Shown: positions 23,304 through 31,971, counted from the stretch's first letter. The stretch is DNA of 40,298 bases from Firmicutes bacterium HGW-Firmicutes-12 (GCA_002841595.1 PHAD01000010.1:1-40298); one strand, 5' to 3'. The notes: generated from the sequence alone by a model not told the origin. A program made the numbers and translations.

Positions 23304-24524
23304 ATGTTAAGAAAATATGGTGTTGTTGGATTATTAATAATTGTAGGAATAGCCTTAATTACGGCTATTTATGCGAGGGGTGAAAGTACACCTTATCAAG
23401 TTCAGGGCATTGATCATGAGAATGCTGGGCTTTATCTAAAGCAGCAAAAGCTGAGGGATATTACTCAATTGATGACGCTTGAAGAGAAGTTGTATAATAC
23501 TGTAGGACTTCATCCTGAGGATAATCGTCCCATAAGCCTTGTGAGGGTGAAGGTAAAAGGTATATATATGAGCGGCAGTGTCTTTAACTCAACAAGTTTG
23601 TTTAATAATCTTGTTGAGTTGGTAGATGCAACTGAGGTGAATGCCCTAGTAATTGATATGAAGGATGATATGGGATATTTAACTTCGACCCTTGATATTC
23701 CATTAGCTGAAGAGATTAAGGCCAGAACACATCGCGGTAGAAGCATTCAGGATAATATGAAAATATTGTATGAAAAAGACATATATCCAATTGCTCGAAT
23801 AGTTGTTTTTAAAGATCCAACCTTAGCTGCAGGAAAAACTGATCTAGCTATTAAATCTTCAGATGGTCGTCCGTGGCGTGATAGAAAAGGCTTAGCATGG
23901 GTTGACCCGCATAACCAAGAAGTATGGGAATATGCGGTTGATGTAGCAAAGGAGGCTGCTAAACTGGGCTTCAGGGAGATACAGTTTGATTATGTACGTT
24001 TCCCTACCGATGGGAATGTAAAAAATGCAACCTACCCTTTTGCTACGGGCCAGAAAAAAGAAGACGTTATTCTTGATTTTCTGGCATACGCAAGGGCTGA
24101 ATTGGAAGAATACAATGTCTTTACTTCGGCGGATGTCTTTGGAATGACGACTCTAACCGCGGATGATATGGGAATGGGTCAAAAATACGAAAAAATTATA
24201 ACTCAAGTAGATTATGTTTGTCCGATGATTTATCCTTCGCATTATGGACCCGGTAATTATGGTTTTGCTAATCCCAATGCCTATCCCTATGAAGTTGTCA
24301 ATAAAGCACTATTGGATGGTCTGAAAAAGAACGAAGGGTCTAGTGTAATTATTAGGCCATGGTTACAAGATTTTAATTTGGGAAGTCCTCGTTACGGCAG
24401 TAAAGAGGTGAGGGCACAGATTGAAGCCACATATGATGCAGGTCTTGAGGAATGGATATTATGGAATGCCGGGAACCGTTATACAAAAGAAGCTTTGCTA
24501 ACGGAAGTAGTTGCACAAAATTAG
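23304..24524 (+). CDS. DUF4015 putative glycoside hydrolase
   Basis: The 406-residue protein has an N-terminal signal/anchor helix (about 7-24) and a DUF4015 domain (about 70-400), a TIM barrel related to alpha-amylase-like glycosidases. Recognisable parts are VKGIYMSG, ALVIDMKDD, IARIVVFKDP, REIQFDYVRFPTDG (about 225-238; candidate catalytic acid residues) and DYVCPMIYPSHY. It should act outside the cytoplasm on cell-wall or exopolysaccharide sugars; the substrate is not known. GGGGAG lies before the ATG. The stop overlaps that of the convergent unknown gene by four bases. Confidence 0.85.
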   Translation: MLRKYGVVGLLIIVGIALITAIYARGESTPYQVQGIDHENAGLYLKQQKLRDITQLMTLEEKLYNTVGLHPEDNRPISLVRVKVKGIYMSGSVFNSTSLFNNLVELVDATEVNALVIDMKDDMGYLTSTLDIPLAEEIKARTHRGRSIQDNMKILYEKDIYPIARIVVFKDPTLAAGKTDLAIKSSDGRPWRDRKGLAWVDPHNQEVWEYAVDVAKEAAKLGFREIQFDYVRFPTDGNVKNATYPFATGQKKEDVILDFLAYARAELEEYNVFTSADVFGMTTLTADDMGMGQKYEKIITQVDYVCPMIYPSHYGPGNYGFANPNAYPYEVVNKALLDGLKKNEGSSVIIRPWLQDFNLGSPRYGSKEVRAQIEATYDAGLEEWILWNAGNRYTKEALLTEVVAQN

Positions 24525-25216
24525 CTATTAATTGTGAAAATACTATTACTTTCTGAACTATCTTGAGTATAAGAATAACTACAGCAGCTAGTATGTAGAG
24601 GGACAAACCAGGTTCTATTTGTATGGTATTCTAACATACTAGCTGTTTCATATTTACTAATCAATTTGCCGCATTTTAGACAGTACATATCTTGTTCAAG
24701 TATTTTGGGATAGACTTGCAGAGGTGCTTTGGACCATTTAATCCAGCTTTTCCAACCCGATTTACAATATTTGGCGCGATTATTTAGATCAGCAAATACC
24801 CATTTTAATAAGCGGTGGAAACCGAAAGCAAAACGTGCGTGTTGCACAAAATTCCTTGGAAGTCCAAGCATAATGACGTAATTATTGAAGGATTCCTCTA
24901 CCATGTATTGAAGGGCCCCCTCAATCTTATCATTGCTCCAAGTATAACCTTCGCTATCCAGCCATTTTCGTAAATCATCGAATATGTATCCACGGCAAAC
25001 TTTTATAGGTTCATTGCGCGATACTTTAAGTTTATAAAAAGAAAAGTTGACGATTTTAATTACATACTGCTGGTATTTTTTTTGAGAAAAATATGGTTGC
25101 TGAAAGAATACTGGGGGAATGACCTTGAACACATATTCCTCTGTTTCCTTTCGCATAATACCTATACCTGTACCACCAATTAAGCTACCACTTCCTGCAT
25201 CATCAATATCTATCAA
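24521..25216 (-). CDS. Unrecognised protein with C-terminal cysteine pairs
   Basis: From TTG 25216 (GAGGTG seven bases upstream) the protein has 231 residues; a GTG at 25231 would place the start inside the binding site. The N-terminus has IDIDDAGSGSLIGGTGIGI, a glycine-rich acidic turn that recalls an RNase H-like first strand. The middle is aromatic and basic, and the C-terminus has CLKCGKLI and a later CC pair with histidine (PLHTSCC), a possible zinc site. No signal peptide or membrane helix is evident. I do not recognise the family. A 190-bp AT-rich gap separates it from the divergent fakA gene. Confidence 0.7.
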   Translation of the reverse strand: MIDIDDAGSGSLIGGTGIGIMRKETEEYVFKVIPPVFFQQPYFSQKKYQQYVIKIVNFSFYKLKVSRNEPIKVCRGYIFDDLRKWLDSEGYTWSNDKIEGALQYMVEESFNNYVIMLGLPRNFVQHARFAFGFHRLLKWVFADLNNRAKYCKSGWKSWIKWSKAPLQVYPKILEQDMYCLKCGKLISKYETASMLEYHTNRTWFVPLHTSCCSYSYTQDSSESNSIFTINS

Positions 25217-25405
25217 ATGCCAGCACCTCACAATATATAGTATGTCCGATGTTTTACTTAATATTTGAGGAAAAAATTGACTATGTTTTATATTAACAAG
25301 TATAATAATATTGTCTTACATCAGCTTTTTTGTATATTTGCAAAAAATATAAATTAATATTATACATTAGCTATAGTATTTTTTGCAGTCAGAGGAGGCA
25401 ATTGG

Positions 25406-27022
25406 GTGAAATATGAGTATATAGATGGACATCTCTGGACAAAAATGATTGTTGCTTCCGGTAAGTATCTAGAGAAGCATAAAGGTTTTGTTGATTCTTT
25501 AAATGTATTTCCAGTGCCTGATGGTGATACCGGGACAAATATGAGTTTGACAATGTCTTCAGCCGCAAAGTCTTTGCAAAAGAAGGAAGAATCAAATGCT
25601 GGAGAAGCGGCAAAAGCAGTGTCTTATGGAGCCTTAATGGGGGCTCGTGGGAATTCAGGTGTAATTTTATCACAGTTATTTGCAGGCTTTGCCAAAGGTG
25701 CTGAAGGGAAGAGCTGCCTTAGTGGAATGGATTTGGCTCAAGCTTTGGAGTTAGCTGTTATTACAGCATATCAAGCAGTTATGAATCCTGTTGAGGGCAC
25801 TATCTTAACGGTTTCTAGAGAAGCATCTGTTGCCGCAAAAGAAGCTGCCGAAAAAGAAGATTCTACCGTGATAGAAGTTATGGAGGCTGCATATCAGGGT
25901 GCTTTTCTTGCTCTAGAAAAAACACCTTCGCTGCTTCCGGTACTGAAACAAGCTGGTGTTGTGGATGCCGGAGGTCAGGGGTTAGTCTATATATTTGAAG
26001 GTATGCTGAAGGTATTAAACGGAGAAAATTTGGATTATTTATCAGAAGACCGTACCATAATGAATGAAGAAAAGACAGCAATAAATTATTTTGTGGCGGG
26101 TGCTCTTGAGTATCAGTATTGTACGGAATTTATTCTAAAAAGAGCGAAACAACACCTTGATCTCGATACTATTCGTAATTTTATGACAGATAAAGGTGAT
26201 TGTTTACTAGTAGATGGGAATCCTGATACTAGTAAAATACATATACATACCAATCATCCAGGACTAGTGCTGGAATATTGTACCGAATTAGGAACTTTGC
26301 ATGATGTGCAGATTAATAATATGAGTGAGCAAAGCAAAGAAATGCAAGTAAAGGGCGCGACCTTGAAACACGTGGGTCTTGTGAGTGTAGCTGTAGGAAA
26401 CGGTCTTATTGAGATATTTAAGAGTTTAGGTGTGGATGCTGTAATTACAGGTGGACAGACGATGAATCCTAGCACCCAGGATTTTGTTGAGGCGATTGGG
26501 AATATTATGGCGGAGGAGGTAATAATATTACCTAATAACGGTAATGTGATGTTGGCTGCAAAGCAAGCCGCAACTATTTCAGCTAAGCCTTGCCAGGTGA
26601 TAGAAACTAAGACCATACCTCAAGGAATAGCTGCTTTGATGGCCTTTAATGCTACAAATGATATGTCTTTTAACATGGAAAAAATGACAGAGGCCAGTAA
26701 GCATGTACAGACACTTGAAGTTACATATGCAGTAAGGGATTCACAGTTTAATGGCCACAATATTAAGAAAGATCAGATACTGGGCATCTCTAATGGTAAA
26801 CTTGTATTAACCGGAGAAGACCCGGCTACTGTGGTCGAAAAACTAATAGTTGATAATTTGAAGTCTGACCATGAGTTAATAACAATTTACTATGGAGAAG
26901 ACATTCAAGATGAAGAAGCTCGTAAGCTTGTCGAGACTCTTTCTGAAAAATTCGATAATATTGATTTTGAACTACATCAGGGAGGACAGCCGCTATACTA
27001 TTACTTGATATCTCTAGAATAA
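25406..27022 (+). CDS. fakA: Fatty acid kinase subunit FakA (DAK2/DegV-associated, YloV-like)
   Basis: The 538-residue ATP-binding subunit phosphorylates fatty acids bound to FakB/DegV proteins. The N-terminal DAK2 (DhaL-like) domain shows FPVPDGDTGTNMSLT (about 35-49) with Mg-ATP ligating aspartates, then GARGNSGVILSQ. A middle zinc-type region and a C-terminal DegV-like domain (about 310-538, with GGQTMNPSTQDFVEA) follow. GAGGAGG precedes the GTG start. It lies directly before a DegV-family gene, with 25 bases between, so the kinase and a fatty-acid-binding partner are made together. The usual neighbours rpmB and asp23 (yloU) are missing. Confidence 0.93.
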   Translation: MKYEYIDGHLWTKMIVASGKYLEKHKGFVDSLNVFPVPDGDTGTNMSLTMSSAAKSLQKKEESNAGEAAKAVSYGALMGARGNSGVILSQLFAGFAKGAEGKSCLSGMDLAQALELAVITAYQAVMNPVEGTILTVSREASVAAKEAAEKEDSTVIEVMEAAYQGAFLALEKTPSLLPVLKQAGVVDAGGQGLVYIFEGMLKVLNGENLDYLSEDRTIMNEEKTAINYFVAGALEYQYCTEFILKRAKQHLDLDTIRNFMTDKGDCLLVDGNPDTSKIHIHTNHPGLVLEYCTELGTLHDVQINNMSEQSKEMQVKGATLKHVGLVSVAVGNGLIEIFKSLGVDAVITGGQTMNPSTQDFVEAIGNIMAEEVIILPNNGNVMLAAKQAATISAKPCQVIETKTIPQGIAALMAFNATNDMSFNMEKMTEASKHVQTLEVTYAVRDSQFNGHNIKKDQILGISNGKLVLTGEDPATVVEKLIVDNLKSDHELITIYYGEDIQDEEARKLVETLSEKFDNIDFELHQGGQPLYYYLISLE

Positions 27023-27047
27023 GTGAAATGATAAATGGGGTATGAAT

Positions 27048-27890
27048 ATGATAAAAAAAATAAAGATAGTGACCGACAGTACGGCAGATTTACCTGTTTC
27101 TCTCTTGAACGAGTATAATATCAGCATTATCCCCTTGAAGGTTATATTTAAAGATAATATCTATCGTGAAGGCGTAGACATTACCACTAAAGAGTTCTAT
27201 GAAAAACTTTTAAACTCAGAGCAACTCCCAATGACCTCGCAACCTTCACCGGGAGAATTCCAAGAATTATATGAAGAACTGACCCAAGATGGTTCAACTG
27301 TAATATCAATCCATATTTCTGCAAAAATGAGTGGGACATGTCAGTCTGCTGTTTTAGCGAAAAATAGTTTGCCAGATAGAGATATAAGAGTAATAGACAG
27401 CGAACAAGTTACGATGTCTCTTGGCTTAATAGTGCTGGCTGCTGCTAAGGCAGCCAAAGAGAATAATACTGCAGATGAGATTGAAGCGCTCGCTTACGAA
27501 GTTAGCAAACGTGTGAAGCTTTTCTTTATTGTAGATACTCTTGATAATCTACAAAAAGGCGGGCGTATTGGTAAAGCATCAGCCTTAATTGGAACAGTAC
27601 TAAATATAAAGCCAATATTGACAGTTGAGGATGGAATTGTTACGCCATATGAAAAGATTAGAGGAAAAAGTAAAGCTATTGAACGTATTGTGGGAATATT
27701 AAAGGAGTATGACAATAATAACAAGCTAAAATTTTGTGTAATACTTCACGCCAACGCCTTAGATGAAGCCGTTTCCCTGCATGAGAGAGTGATAACTCAG
27801 ATAAATCCTCATGAGAATATAATTAGTGATATAGGGGCCGTTGTAGGTACACACGCCGGAGCGGGCACTATAGGCGTAGTCTTTTATTAG
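27048..27890 (+). CDS. DegV family fatty-acid-binding protein (FakB-type)
   Basis: From ATG 27048 (GGGG seven bases before) the protein has 280 residues; an ATG at 27042 is too close to the binding site. The EDD fold motifs are visible: VTDSTADLP (about 7-15), TSQPSPGEF with the loop at the fatty-acid head group, ISAKMSGTCQSA and VDTLDNLQKGGRIG with the conserved arginine. The end GTHAGAGTIGVVF is typical. It would bring a fatty acid to FakA for phosphorylation to acyl-phosphate, which enters phospholipid synthesis. The pair forms a two-gene operon. Confidence 0.93.
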   Translation: MIKKIKIVTDSTADLPVSLLNEYNISIIPLKVIFKDNIYREGVDITTKEFYEKLLNSEQLPMTSQPSPGEFQELYEELTQDGSTVISIHISAKMSGTCQSAVLAKNSLPDRDIRVIDSEQVTMSLGLIVLAAAKAAKENNTADEIEALAYEVSKRVKLFFIVDTLDNLQKGGRIGKASALIGTVLNIKPILTVEDGIVTPYEKIRGKSKAIERIVGILKEYDNNNKLKFCVILHANALDEAVSLHERVITQINPHENIISDIGAVVGTHAGAGTIGVVFY

Positions 27891-27992
27891 TAATGCTTTT
27901 TAGTTCAAATATTATAGTATAATTGGCACAGGTATACCTGTGCTTTTTAGTATAAAAAAGTGGGGGTCGAAAATCGAAAAGGGGTGTCTGCT

Positions 27993-28757
27993 ATGGGTCC
28001 AGAGATAGGCAATGTTTTTACTAATCTGATAACACTTTTTAAAAATATGGATAAACCTGATTCGGATACCCAAATAAAATTAAGTGTTGGACAAATAATA
28101 AAAGCCCAGGTGCTTTCGAAGGAAGGGGATCTTTATTTACTTCAGAATGGAGATAAAAGGTTTTTTGCAAAAGCAGAGAATTCGTTAGAACCCGGGCAGA
28201 TTATACTTCTTGAGGTCTTAGGTAATAAGGAAGAAAATATTGTAATGAAAAGGGTCGAGGGTATATTAGAAAAAAAAGATGAAAATGCATTTGATCCTGT
28301 TAAGCAACTTATGAAAAAGTTCGGAATAAACACGGAAAAGGATTTATTACAGGTGCAGCATGCCATAAAAGACATTCCCTGTGAACCCACTATTGCTACT
28401 AGATATTTGCTAGATCCACATCTACTTACTGCTCTTTTGCTTCCTAGTTATCTTAATGAGGATGAATATAATCGGATTGAAGTAAATTGTTACAAGAGCG
28501 CTCAAAGTAACCAGGATATTTTTGAGGTGTCAATGGAATTAGAGCTTAGTCAATTAGGACATATAGAAATCACCGTAAAATCTATTGAAAACAATATTTA
28601 CACGCGGATTTGGGCAGATGTGCAAACAACTGAAGAGATTTTAAAGTCAAAAATTGAGGAAATACAAGATATTTGTCCTCGTATAGAATTAATCCCAGCA
28701 AGGCAGGGACCTTTAATAGTAAGAGATATTCAAAAAAAAGTGGATGTTCGGATCTGA
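27993..28757 (+). CDS. FliK-like protein (YlqG-type)
   Basis: The 254-residue protein starts at ATG 27993 behind AAAAGGGG. The N-terminal half has a short beta-like segment (LSVGQIIKAQVLSKEGDLYLL). The C-terminal part (about 175-245) has the pattern ELELSQLGHIEITVKSIENNIYTRIW, which resembles the C-terminal domain of flagellar hook-length control proteins. The next gene encodes an FhlB-like protein. The pair corresponds to B. subtilis ylqG-ylqH, found outside the main flagellar operon. Its function is unknown. No signal peptide is present. Confidence 0.75.
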   Translation: MGPEIGNVFTNLITLFKNMDKPDSDTQIKLSVGQIIKAQVLSKEGDLYLLQNGDKRFFAKAENSLEPGQIILLEVLGNKEENIVMKRVEGILEKKDENAFDPVKQLMKKFGINTEKDLLQVQHAIKDIPCEPTIATRYLLDPHLLTALLLPSYLNEDEYNRIEVNCYKSAQSNQDIFEVSMELELSQLGHIEITVKSIENNIYTRIWADVQTTEEILKSKIEEIQDICPRIELIPARQGPLIVRDIQKKVDVRI

Positions 28758-28767
28758 GGTGAGATTA

Positions 28768-29034
28768 ATGGCATCAAAGAAAGCGGTCGTCTTAAATTAC
28801 GAGAAAGAACAAGAATCTGGAGCTCCTAAGATAGTCGCTGTTGGAGAAGGATATATTGCAGAAAAGATAATGTCCCTTGCTAAGGAGAATAACATACCAA
28901 TCGTGGAAGACATAGAGTTAGTTGCTAAAATGGTTAAATTTCCGATAGGTTCAGAAATACCTCCGGAGCTATTTGAAGCAGTTGCTAAGGTTTTGGCATT
29001 TATATATCGTATTGATAATGAGCATAAAAGATAA
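28768..29034 (+). CDS. FhlB-like (FlhB C-terminal domain homologue, YlqH-type)
   Basis: The 88-residue protein corresponds to the cytosolic export-gate domain of FlhB/EscU: KKAVVLNYEKEQESGAPKIVAVG, then ENNIPIVEDIELVAKMVKF and ELFEAVAKVLAFIYRID. The autocleavage NPTH motif is absent; the aligned place has ALNYE-like residues and no cleavage is expected. GAGGTGAG precedes the ATG at 28768, 10 bases after the FliK-like gene. In Salmonella and others FhlB can partly replace the FlhB C-terminal domain; here its partner is unknown. It ends close to a bidirectional terminator. Confidence 0.88.
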   Translation: MASKKAVVLNYEKEQESGAPKIVAVGEGYIAEKIMSLAKENNIPIVEDIELVAKMVKFPIGSEIPPELFEAVAKVLAFIYRIDNEHKR

Positions 29035-29062
29035 TGCATGAGAAAAATAGATAATGCAAGAA

Positions 29063-29110
29063 AAATAGAAACCTGTTTCCCTTTAGTGAAGGGGACAGGT
29101 TTCTATTTGT
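29063..29110. terminator. Bidirectional terminator
   Basis: AAATAGAAACCTGT (29063-29076) pairs with ACAGGTTTCTATTT (29095-29108), with inner TCCC/GGGG pairing and U-rich ends on both strands. It ends the FhlB-like gene (plus) and the small cysteine-rich gene (minus). Confidence 0.85.
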
Positions 29111-29119
29111 TTAATAGGA

Positions 29120-29281
29120 CTATATCTGGCGCATAGGAGAATTACAGCAGTTACCGGATTGACTTGAATGGGATTTGCAGGAATCACAGTAATAATTTCC
29201 TTGTTGCACCATAGAGTTTCCACAGCAATAATCAGGAAGCTTGCAAGTACGTCCGCAGGTAGGGCAGGAGTATCCAGCCAA
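29120..29281 (-). CDS. Small cysteine-rich protein, 53 residues
   Basis: A minus-strand frame from TTG 29281 to TAG 29120 encodes 53 residues. AAGGGGGTGA lies just before the start. Nine cysteines are present (C6, C9, C13, C19, C20, C32, C35, C45, C46), with CPTCG and CDSC pairs like a zinc ribbon or another metal site. The rest is polar (Ser, Asn, Gln). It ends ten bases from a bidirectional terminator. Its density of cysteines, proper RBS and terminator favour a real gene. It may be a spore-coat or metal-binding peptide; the function is unknown. The TTG start and lack of homologue search limit certainty. Confidence 0.65.
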   Translation of the reverse strand: MAGYSCPTCGRTCKLPDYCCGNSMVQQGNYYCDSCKSHSSQSGNCCNSPMRQI

Positions 29282-29445
29282 ACTAGTTCACCCCCTTATA
29301 ATTTCTAAAGTAACTATGTATATTTTATTGTTGTTTAGATCCGTTAATATAATTACCCAAACGAGGGTATTAGTGATCATTCTTTATTATTATTTATGTA
29401 TAAAACAACTAATACTAAGGAAAAGGGATGAAAGGTGGATAATTA

Positions 29446-30690
29446 ATGAGCAAATTAGGGATAAAAATGCTGGCTATTATAGCCGTGATAGTGCTAGTAG
29501 CTGGCTGTAATGGAAGCCCACAGTTGAGGTCTCAGGACTCAAAAGATGAAAAAAACAATGTTAAAGTTGCTATTATCAGTGCCACTAACTACAATGACAA
29601 TTTTAATATATTTAAAAAAAGCCTGGAGGAACATGGTAAAAAAGTAGGGTTAGAATTACTGTGGATGGATGGGGAAGGTAATATCTTAAAGCAAGAAGAT
29701 GCGATTGAAGAGGCTGCTAAACAGGATGTAAAAGTGGTGGTGATAGAACCTGTAGAGCTAGATATGATAGGGAATACGATAAAGAAAATGCAAAACAAAG
29801 GGATTAAGTTCATTTGTTTGAATACTCTACCCTCCGATACAGGAATAGAAGCCTATATTACTCCGGATTTTGAGCGGGCTGGAGAGATGCAAGCTCAACA
29901 GCTGATTAAGGAGATAAAGGACAATCAACCAGTCAATATTTTAATCATACATGGTCAAAAAGACGACCCAATCGCAGAGGGCATTATCTCGGGAAGTTAT
30001 AAAATACTGCAAGGAAACCCAATAGTTAAAGAGTTGTGGGTAGAGGAAATACCAAGTAGAGATACTGCAAAAGCCTATGAAACTGTAAAAGAATACTTAG
30101 CCTCACCTAATCCTCCCGCTGCCGTGATAACGCACTTTTCGGAGCATACTGAGGGAATGTTGAAAGCAGTAAATGAACTACCATCCGAAGAGAGAACACA
30201 GATAATAACCTTTGGGATGGGTACACAAAAGGCAGCTATTGAAGCTATAGGAAAGGGAAGTCACACTGGAGAAATTGATTTCATGCCAGACTTATTTGCG
30301 CAGTTAGTTGTTAAAGCAGTGAATAGTTTGAGTAAGAATGAGCTTTGGGAATATGAAACACAGGTAGAAAATGGAGCTTATAATGTACAAGCTCGCTTCT
30401 CGCCAATTCGTCTGATAACTAAAGAAAATGTGCAGTTATTAACTGAGAGAATGAAGGAATTGGAAAAAAGCGATACTAAATCAAATCCAAATGAACAGAA
30501 TAAGGGAGGTAATTCAGGGGAGAATGATGAAAAATCTCAGAGTAATGAGGCGAAACAAGAGGATAGTAAAAAGAAGTCAATTATAATAATAAAAACAAAG
30601 GATGGTCAGGAATTCCAAATGGATATATCAGGGGAAATTGAAAGTGTTGAGATGAAAAGTGGTGAGAAAGAAGGAAGTGAAGGACAGTAA
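29446..30690 (+). CDS. Substrate-binding lipoprotein, periplasmic-binding-protein type I
   Basis: The 414-residue protein has a lipoprotein signal ending in VLVAGC (Cys 21) and a sugar-binding-like domain (about 35-335) of the type I/LacI-like fold: VKVAIISATNYNDNF, ILKQEDAIEEAAKQDVKVVVIEP and INTLPSD-like turns. The last 60 residues are low-complexity (Lys, Glu, Ser, Asn) with a short terminal acidic segment. It has no permease or ATPase gene next to it, so it could be an orphan sensor or a shared binding protein. AAAGGTGGATAATT precedes the ATG. Ligand: a sugar or autoinducer-like molecule is usual in the family; here it is not known. Confidence 0.85.
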   Translation: MSKLGIKMLAIIAVIVLVAGCNGSPQLRSQDSKDEKNNVKVAIISATNYNDNFNIFKKSLEEHGKKVGLELLWMDGEGNILKQEDAIEEAAKQDVKVVVIEPVELDMIGNTIKKMQNKGIKFICLNTLPSDTGIEAYITPDFERAGEMQAQQLIKEIKDNQPVNILIIHGQKDDPIAEGIISGSYKILQGNPIVKELWVEEIPSRDTAKAYETVKEYLASPNPPAAVITHFSEHTEGMLKAVNELPSEERTQIITFGMGTQKAAIEAIGKGSHTGEIDFMPDLFAQLVVKAVNSLSKNELWEYETQVENGAYNVQARFSPIRLITKENVQLLTERMKELEKSDTKSNPNEQNKGGNSGENDEKSQSNEAKQEDSKKKSIIIIKTKDGQEFQMDISGEIESVEMKSGEKEGSEGQ

Positions 30691-30798
30691 TGTAAGAGGT
30701 AGCAGTCGTATAAACAGTCTAATAAGCACTGTTTTTATAACCATATCTTGTGTATAATGGTTATTGTTAAAATAAAATGACATACAATTGGAGGCTCA

Positions 30799-31473
30799 AT
30801 GAAGGTTAGACTACTACCCTACTATAAAGATGAGATAAAAGGAATTGATATTGAGATTACCGGAAAGGATGCAACAGTTGCTGATTATCTAGATGCATTA
30901 GATACCTATATTCTTGCTGGCGATTTTATTAGGTTAAGGGATGATACTAACCATTGCGAGGGTTGTGATACCTGCTGTGGTGAAAGAATGCCGCTCACTA
31001 GCATAGATGTATTTGACTTGAAAAGCAAACTATCACCAGAATTATCTATGGGTCAGTTTTTTAACAGGTATACTTATGTGGCGGTCATTGGAAGAAATAT
31101 TGATATAATGCTTGCTCGAGACTTTGCTGATAAGTGCATCTTACTTGATAAAGAAAAGAAGAGATGTACTCAGTATGAGATTAGACCATTGGTATGCAGG
31201 ACTTATATTTGTACACTGTTTTCACCTCGTGCGGACAGACTTAGGCTTGAGGTGGTAAATACTGGAGAGGATCAATTAGTGCGTCAATGGTTACAGTGTT
31301 ATCAAAACGGAGAGTGTGTTATCCATGAAGAGGATAACCCGCGAATTAACTTAGATGATTGGCAGAGTGACAGTTGGATAGGAAAGAGTAGTTATGCGAA
31401 AATGCTTTTGCAAGATATTCTGACCCCCAAACTCTGGAGCGAATTGACGAAAAAGGGTGAGAATCTTGTTTAA
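30799..31473 (+). CDS. YkgJ-family cysteine cluster protein
   Basis: The 224-residue protein has CEGCDTCCGERMPLT (about 53-67) and further cysteines CILL, CTQYEIRPLVCRTY (about 112-134), the pattern of the YkgJ/CxxCxxCC family that probably binds zinc or an Fe-S centre. The first 45 residues are a beta-rich part. GGAGGC precedes the ATG. The 3' end overlaps the TrmL gene by 8 bases, so the two are coupled. The function is unknown; links with tRNA or protein modification have been suggested only by context. Confidence 0.85.
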   Translation: MKVRLLPYYKDEIKGIDIEITGKDATVADYLDALDTYILAGDFIRLRDDTNHCEGCDTCCGERMPLTSIDVFDLKSKLSPELSMGQFFNRYTYVAVIGRNIDIMLARDFADKCILLDKEKKRCTQYEIRPLVCRTYICTLFSPRADRLRLEVVNTGEDQLVRQWLQCYQNGECVIHEEDNPRINLDDWQSDSWIGKSSYAKMLLQDILTPKLWSELTKKGENLV

Positions 31474-31927
31474 TATTGTCTTGGTTGAACCGGAGATTCC
31501 TGCCAATACCGGTAATATAGCTAGAACCTGTTCTGTTACAGGATGCAGTCTTCATTTGGTGAAACCATTAGGTTTTTCAATAGAAGATAAGTATTTAAAA
31601 CGCGCGGGTTTAGATTATTGGAATACTTTGGATATTAATCTCTATAATAATTTAGATGATTTTTTGGCAAAAACAAACCCCGCTTTATTGTATTATGCAA
31701 CAACTAAAGCAAAGCGGGGTTTTACAGAAATAGCATATCCAACTGGTGCATATTTTGTCTTTGGTAAGGAGACAAAGGGACTTCCTGAAATGCTTCTTAG
31801 AAAGGAACAGGAGCGGTGTATACGTGTCCCGATGGGCTTCCAAGCTAGGTCACTTAACTTAAGCAATACTGTTGCGATTGTAGTTTATGAGGCGTTTCGA
31901 CAGCATGGGTTTCAGGGTTTATCCTAA
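31466..31927 (+). CDS. trmL: tRNA (cytidine/uridine-34-2'-O)-methyltransferase TrmL
   Basis: The 153-residue SPOUT methyltransferase methylates the wobble ribose of tRNA-Leu species with SAM. Motifs: NIVLVEPEIPANTGNIARTC (about 2-21, motif 1), FGKETKGLPE (motif 2) and RVPMGFQARSLNLSNTVAIV (motif 3, with the SAM-binding trefoil knot). The TTG at 31466 behind AGGGTGA gives the usual N-terminus MFNIVLVEP; a GTG at 31457 would add three residues and has no spaced binding site. It overlaps the YkgJ-type gene by 8 bases. Confidence 0.93.
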   Translation: MFNIVLVEPEIPANTGNIARTCSVTGCSLHLVKPLGFSIEDKYLKRAGLDYWNTLDINLYNNLDDFLAKTNPALLYYATTKAKRGFTEIAYPTGAYFVFGKETKGLPEMLLRKEQERCIRVPMGFQARSLNLSNTVAIVVYEAFRQHGFQGLS

Positions 31928-31932
31928 ATAGC

Positions 31933-31956
31933 AAAAAAACTCCTAAATAAGGAGTT
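31933..31956 (-). terminator. Terminator of tRNA-Arg
   Basis: On the minus strand AACTCCT-TATTT-AGGAGTT is followed by TTTTTT (plus-strand positions 31933-31956). It lies 15 bases behind the tRNA gene and can also serve as the end of trmL in the other direction, without a U run. Confidence 0.8.
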
Positions 31957-31971
31957 GTCTGTAAATATTGA

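Noticed and set aside
29241-29510. 89-residue plus-strand reading frame
   Set aside because: It overlaps both the cysteine-rich minus-strand gene and the start of the lipoprotein gene, has no ribosome binding site and no recognisable composition.
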